Source: Eretmocerus hayati (Eukaryota; Arthropoda; Insecta; Hymenoptera; Aphelinidae). Taken from it: 64,000 bases of DNA. The notes under the pieces are model-generated. The model saw nothing but the letters and a program-made list of their open reading frames with translations. It was not told the origin of the DNA and did no database searches. A program made the translations under genes and the position numbers. Below are positions 60,201 through 64,000 of this stretch, piece after piece. The stretch covers positions 153,021,121-153,085,120 of the forward strand of contig CM056742.1 of NCBI GenBank assembly GCA_029851415.1, given 5' to 3'. Positions within the stretch are counted from its first letter, which is position 1. Each line of letters begins with the position of its first letter.

Positions 60201-62344
60201 TGTCTTACGATCGGCTCTGATGATCGGCTTTGATGTGGACGCATATATCAATGATCATTGCCTGTTAGGCCTCGTCAGGCACTTGCATGGGAGTAAAAGT
60301 TTATCTTTATTTACTCTTGATGTTTGATCGATGCTGTACAGGAATTCAATATGGGTTCGAAATTTAATCCAGATTTCAAATGGAGTATGAGTTTCCTTTG
60401 ATGAACCGATAAATCTGATGATTTTGCCACAATTCAAGGGGTCTGATGTACCTCGAAAGAGGTATCACAGATGAAAAAATTTTCTTAAACCTCGGTTTGA
60501 AAAATTTTGAACAGTAATATATTGTATATATTCCTGGGATGTACCACAATGAGAATTATCAACCAAGAATTTTCCGAATAGAACCGATTAGCACTATCTT
60601 ATGGGTACAGAACCTCTAAAAATTGATCAACCCGGAAAATGAGAAATTCAATTTTCTTATTTTTGTGAATGAATGTAACCTAAAACAGTCGAAATTAGTT
60701 TGAGCTCTTCACTCAAGTTAGCCACGATGATAAAGAGAAATGCAAGATGGGAAAATCAGCGAAAATCCAAAATATTTTGAAGATGCATACTTTCCCCATA
60801 AGACAACAGATCGTACTGATCTAACAAACCCCTTCATAAAATCACAATTTGTGATTTGACTCGGAGATTATTCATCAATAAACCATTATAAATCACGATT
60901 ACGAGATGGTGATCTCTCGCATAGATCGTTACTTCTGGAAATGTAGGAGTCGTATTTCTATCGCATACCTACCAACATTGTCGACTTTCGACATTTTCCA
61001 ATGAATTTGTAAAATATCACAAATATTGAAGTTATTGCTAAAATTAAATTTTCCAAAGAATCGACAACAGCCTTACTACCTGTAATGCCTCACAAATTCA
61101 TCGAATAAACTCAAAAGTCGACAATGCCGGTGACATGAGCTTAACATGTTATCCATTTAGATGATAATCTTTGATTCGTAACATACACGATTAAAAGGCT
61201 TCAAAGTTTTCTTCAACGCTCCATCATATGAGACGATAAATTTTCCATGTGACGAGTGCATATAGTAAGATGAATTGAAATATCGCCAATGCACTGGAAG
61301 ATGAATTGACGATGAGAGAAGCGAGGGGTAAAAAAGACTACTTCGTCATCATTTTTATGAACTCTAAACGCGATTAGATCAGCAAAAAGCTCGGCTTCCT
61401 TACCAAGAAATTAGAGAGTCAACATTCTCCCAGAACAATGAAAGAGATCTTTGCCAAAGTTTAGATAAAGTGAAAGCTCTTGCCACCATTACTAATAAAA
61501 GGATAATAGACGCCAACTCTCGCTGGTCTGCATCATCCTAACAATTTTTTAATTCATTTCAATAGTCATGGAAATGAGCAATTGCTATTTATATTTCCGT
61601 GAAATACCTACTAAACTAGTTAGAAAATGTCTGTACCATCATACTCCGCAAGCTTGCGAAGTCATCAAAAATCAATCGACACCAAGGCTTGTTGAATTTG
61701 GGTAGTTTCACGGGATTCAGAATTAACATCGAACAACTTGTAAAAGCATTGTAACATTGTAAGTATAGTAGCACAATTAACACGAAGAAGATGGGAAATG
61801 AGATTTTCAGTAAGATATTCCGATGACATATTCATGCAAACCCTCACAGAGTGTCTCACTATCTGACTCACTCAGTAGCAAGAAAATTGCGCTCAAACAC
61901 GGCAAGAAACCTTGATAGTCATCCGATGATAAGTAACACTGTTAAACTTGCAGTGTGCATCGTACTTTTGCAACATCGTCGGTAGATGCCGTTCATGTCA
62001 CATTCTTCTTAAATTTGCACTCGTATACCTCTTTTAATCAATATTCCTCGAGCTGAGGACCGATTTGAACAATATTTGGATTTCTCATTTTTCGCAACAC
62101 AATTACGGATCTGACTGGATAGACTTGAAAGTCTTATAGCGAATGATCGAGTGGGTTGAGTTTTTTCACAAGTGTGGAATGATACATTTTTCAAATGTGC
62201 TTGTCTCACTCCTGCATGGTGTTGAGATACACGACGAGGGAGCTTGCAAGCTTGCGCGCTGAATGGACCATATTCATTATCAAACATGGACTTAATTGGA
62301 ATTCATTCGTGAATGATAGAGTAAATGAGAAAGCGATCGTCACA
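57246..62344. other. Intergenic or intronic; no gene seen
   Basis: About 5 kb of AT-rich sequence. Short open frames lack domains and splice context. No tRNA or TE remnant is recognised. Confidence 0.4.
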
Positions 62345-63330
62345 AAAAGTCACGTACCGCTAGATGGGGTAACTTTTAAGACGGAGACGGGGGGGGGGTA
62401 ACTTGGGGACAACCCTTAAAAGAGTCGTCATCACGCGCAATAAACAAGGAAGATAATTCTCGGGCTTTAGTACAGGTTCCTCTCATTTGGGGCACGCATA
62501 TGGACAATATGGATAATGTCTTGCATTGGCGCGAGAGCCTCCATCAGCTGTGAATTCATTCATCAACAAATTCCTTCAAAAGTATGTTTTTGATCTGACA
62601 AACAGTCTCCCCCGAAAAAGCAGTGTGGTTCCAACTTTTGCAGGACGACTTCAAAGTTACTGAGCTAGGTTCAACTTGTTTGTACCGATATCTTGACGGA
62701 TCCATCGTTTTATTTATGTATTCTCACTCAGGTTCAATTTTGTAGGATGGAAATTGAAGAGTGTATGTGTTATTTTTGTAAAGCGGGATAACTTAGGGAC
62801 ATGACTTTGAGCGCTCATAACTCTGACCAAGGGCGTCCGATTATACTTCAATAACCGTCAATTGACAGTTAAAACCGTAGGCTTTCGATTGACTACAGAC
62901 ACGATGCAATTCTAATGCGATCGATGCAAGATACGCGAGTCATATGAGTTTCAAGGGAAAAATACGATTTTGGTCTCAATTACCTAATGTCACCCCAGTT
63001 GACGGTAATCGTGAAATACCCTGTACAATGTAACCACAATATTTTGGACAAAACATACATCCACAAGTTGCAGCCTATGGGGATATAACCTTCAAGCCTT
63101 ATCCAAGATATGATGGCCAAATGGTATAATATATGCTGTCCCCAAGTTATCCCAAACCGATTCAAGTTTGGGACACGACTTCGAGCGCTCATAGCTCCAA
63201 CCAAAGATGTCCAGATGGACTTTATCAGTCCCGGAATCGAAAGCTGAGACTGTGTGTGAGCAGCGTTGGCGTAGTTCACTAGATTATGTTTGATTCTCAT
63301 GCGAGATGTACAAGTTACACGAGTTTTAGG
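62345..63330 (+). mobile_element. Unnamed interspersed repeat, copy 2
   Basis: 62345-62875 aligns with the reverse complement of 10960-11495. It starts around GGGGTAACTTTTAAGACGG, with a ten-G run at about 62389-62398. The word GGGACATGACTTTGAGCGCTCATAACTCTGACCAA-type (62811) recurs at 63170 as GGGACACGACTTCGAGCGCTC, so the repeat has internal ~360-bp direct repeats. Its peptide frame is interrupted by stops. Confidence 0.6.
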
Positions 63331-63552
63331 AGAAAAACATGCGATTTTTGCCGCAAAGTTACCACATCATGACGGTAGCAACAAAAATGATAATCAAATT
63401 CTTTTCCAGTAGAATAGAACTTTCGTTTGGATATTGATTAAAATTTCATCTCTCTGGAATTTTTGTTACCTTTCGCGGAGCATGTTTTCTTCTATCATTT
63501 CCAAACATAATATTCCTAAAACGATATGTTTATTTTAAAACAGGTAACGAGA

Positions 63553-63564
63553 CCCACCGGTGGG
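63553..63564. repeat. CCCACCGGTGGG palindrome
   Basis: The same 12-bp palindrome as in the short piggyBac-like MITE at 9378-9389, preceded by GA in both. It may mark another MITE remnant, but no termini were found. Confidence 0.4.
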
Positions 63565-63665
63565 GCGCAAAAATTTTTCTATAATGCTGAGAATATCCAT
63601 CAGGGTGATAAGGGGTACCAACCTAATCGTCGAACTCGAAGTTATCAGCCTCTAAGCGTGCGTCT

Positions 63666-63926
63666 CCAAATGATGCATATGCAGTGCAAACTGCGCATAC
63701 GCACTGCACATGTGCACATGTGCAGCTCATCAAAGTTGAGCAAAAGTTGAAGGGCTCACATCAGAGAGTTTCTGACTTCAATCGGTTTGTTTCTTTGCTC
63801 CGTTCCCGGCTGATCCAAAGTAGAACTTGACGAGCTCCGTCTGGTTTTGGATAAAATTTGATGAGCTGCACATGTGTACGTGTGCAGTGCATATGTGCAA
63901 TGTGCACTGCATATGCATCATTTGGG
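63666..63926. repeat. Inverted repeat, ~68-bp arms
   Basis: Left arm 63666-63734 (CAAATGATGCATATGCAGTG, CACATGTGCAGCTCATCAAA) is inverted at 63858-63926. Both arms are also internally palindromic (GTGCACATGTGCA, TGCATATGCA). The loop is about 120 bp. Confidence 0.85.
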
Positions 63927-64000
63927 GCGCACCATTAAAAGGCTTGCGCTTCAATATCTCTTCCAGGCACATAATGATCGTGACCATGGTTTTGCAGTGA

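Noticed and set aside
1..64000. tRNA genes
   Set aside because: B-box-like GGTTCRAATC words (for example near 44318) lack a matching A box and cloverleaf pairing.

Overview
The window is nuclear DNA from a eukaryote, almost certainly an arthropod and most likely an insect. It is AT-rich, its genes are split by GT-AG introns with insect-like splice sites, the clearest gene is an insect-type Mvb12, and pogo/Tigger and piggyBac-like DNA transposons are scattered between genes. The insect order cannot be fixed from sequence alone. I see no tRNA, rRNA, CRISPR array, viral genome or operon.

Layout. 1-1696 is the 5' part of an apparently intact Tigger transposon on the minus strand, cut by the window edge; its transposase is interrupted by one 75-bp spliceosomal-type intron. 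From 1.7 to 14.4 kb there is no convincing gene. That stretch holds foldback elements (2.3-2.85, 9.2-9.7 and 12.9-13.8 kb), a 10-bp-unit satellite (6.88-7.34 kb), a small piggyBac-like MITE, and one copy of an unnamed repeat whose second copy lies at 62.3 kb. From 14.4 to 25.6 kb, thirteen diverged copies of a short element with core TGYTCA...GGAAC occur, all in the same orientation and nowhere else in the window; I do not recognise them.

Genes. A five-exon gene on the plus strand (coding 21776-31012, 908 codons) encodes an unrecognised protein with an N-terminal coiled coil and a long, acidic and proline-rich, low-complexity body. It converges on Mvb12 on the minus strand (coding 36312-32121, seven exons, 330 codons), an ESCRT-I subunit with complete MABP and UMA domains. 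The two poly(A) signals are only about 140 bp apart. Mvb12 intron 3 carries a 317-bp tandem repeat.

37-64 kb is mostly non-coding and transposon-rich: a foldback with a tiny hairpin inserted in one arm (39.4-40.0 kb), an internally deleted Tigger (45.94-46.80 kb), a TTAA-flanked piggyBac-like element with a nested foldback (46.9-48.1 kb), a long hairpin element (55.2-55.6 kb) and the second copy of the unnamed repeat. A plus-strand gene probably begins at about 52.45 kb with an ATG-free leader exon, followed by a first coding exon at 56137-56338; its later exons were not found. A decayed duplicate of that exon's 3' end lies at about 57.1 kb.

The genes do not form a visible pathway. The observation most worth following is the same-strand family of short elements at 14.4-25.6 kb, several of which keep a potential hairpin with compensating stem changes.
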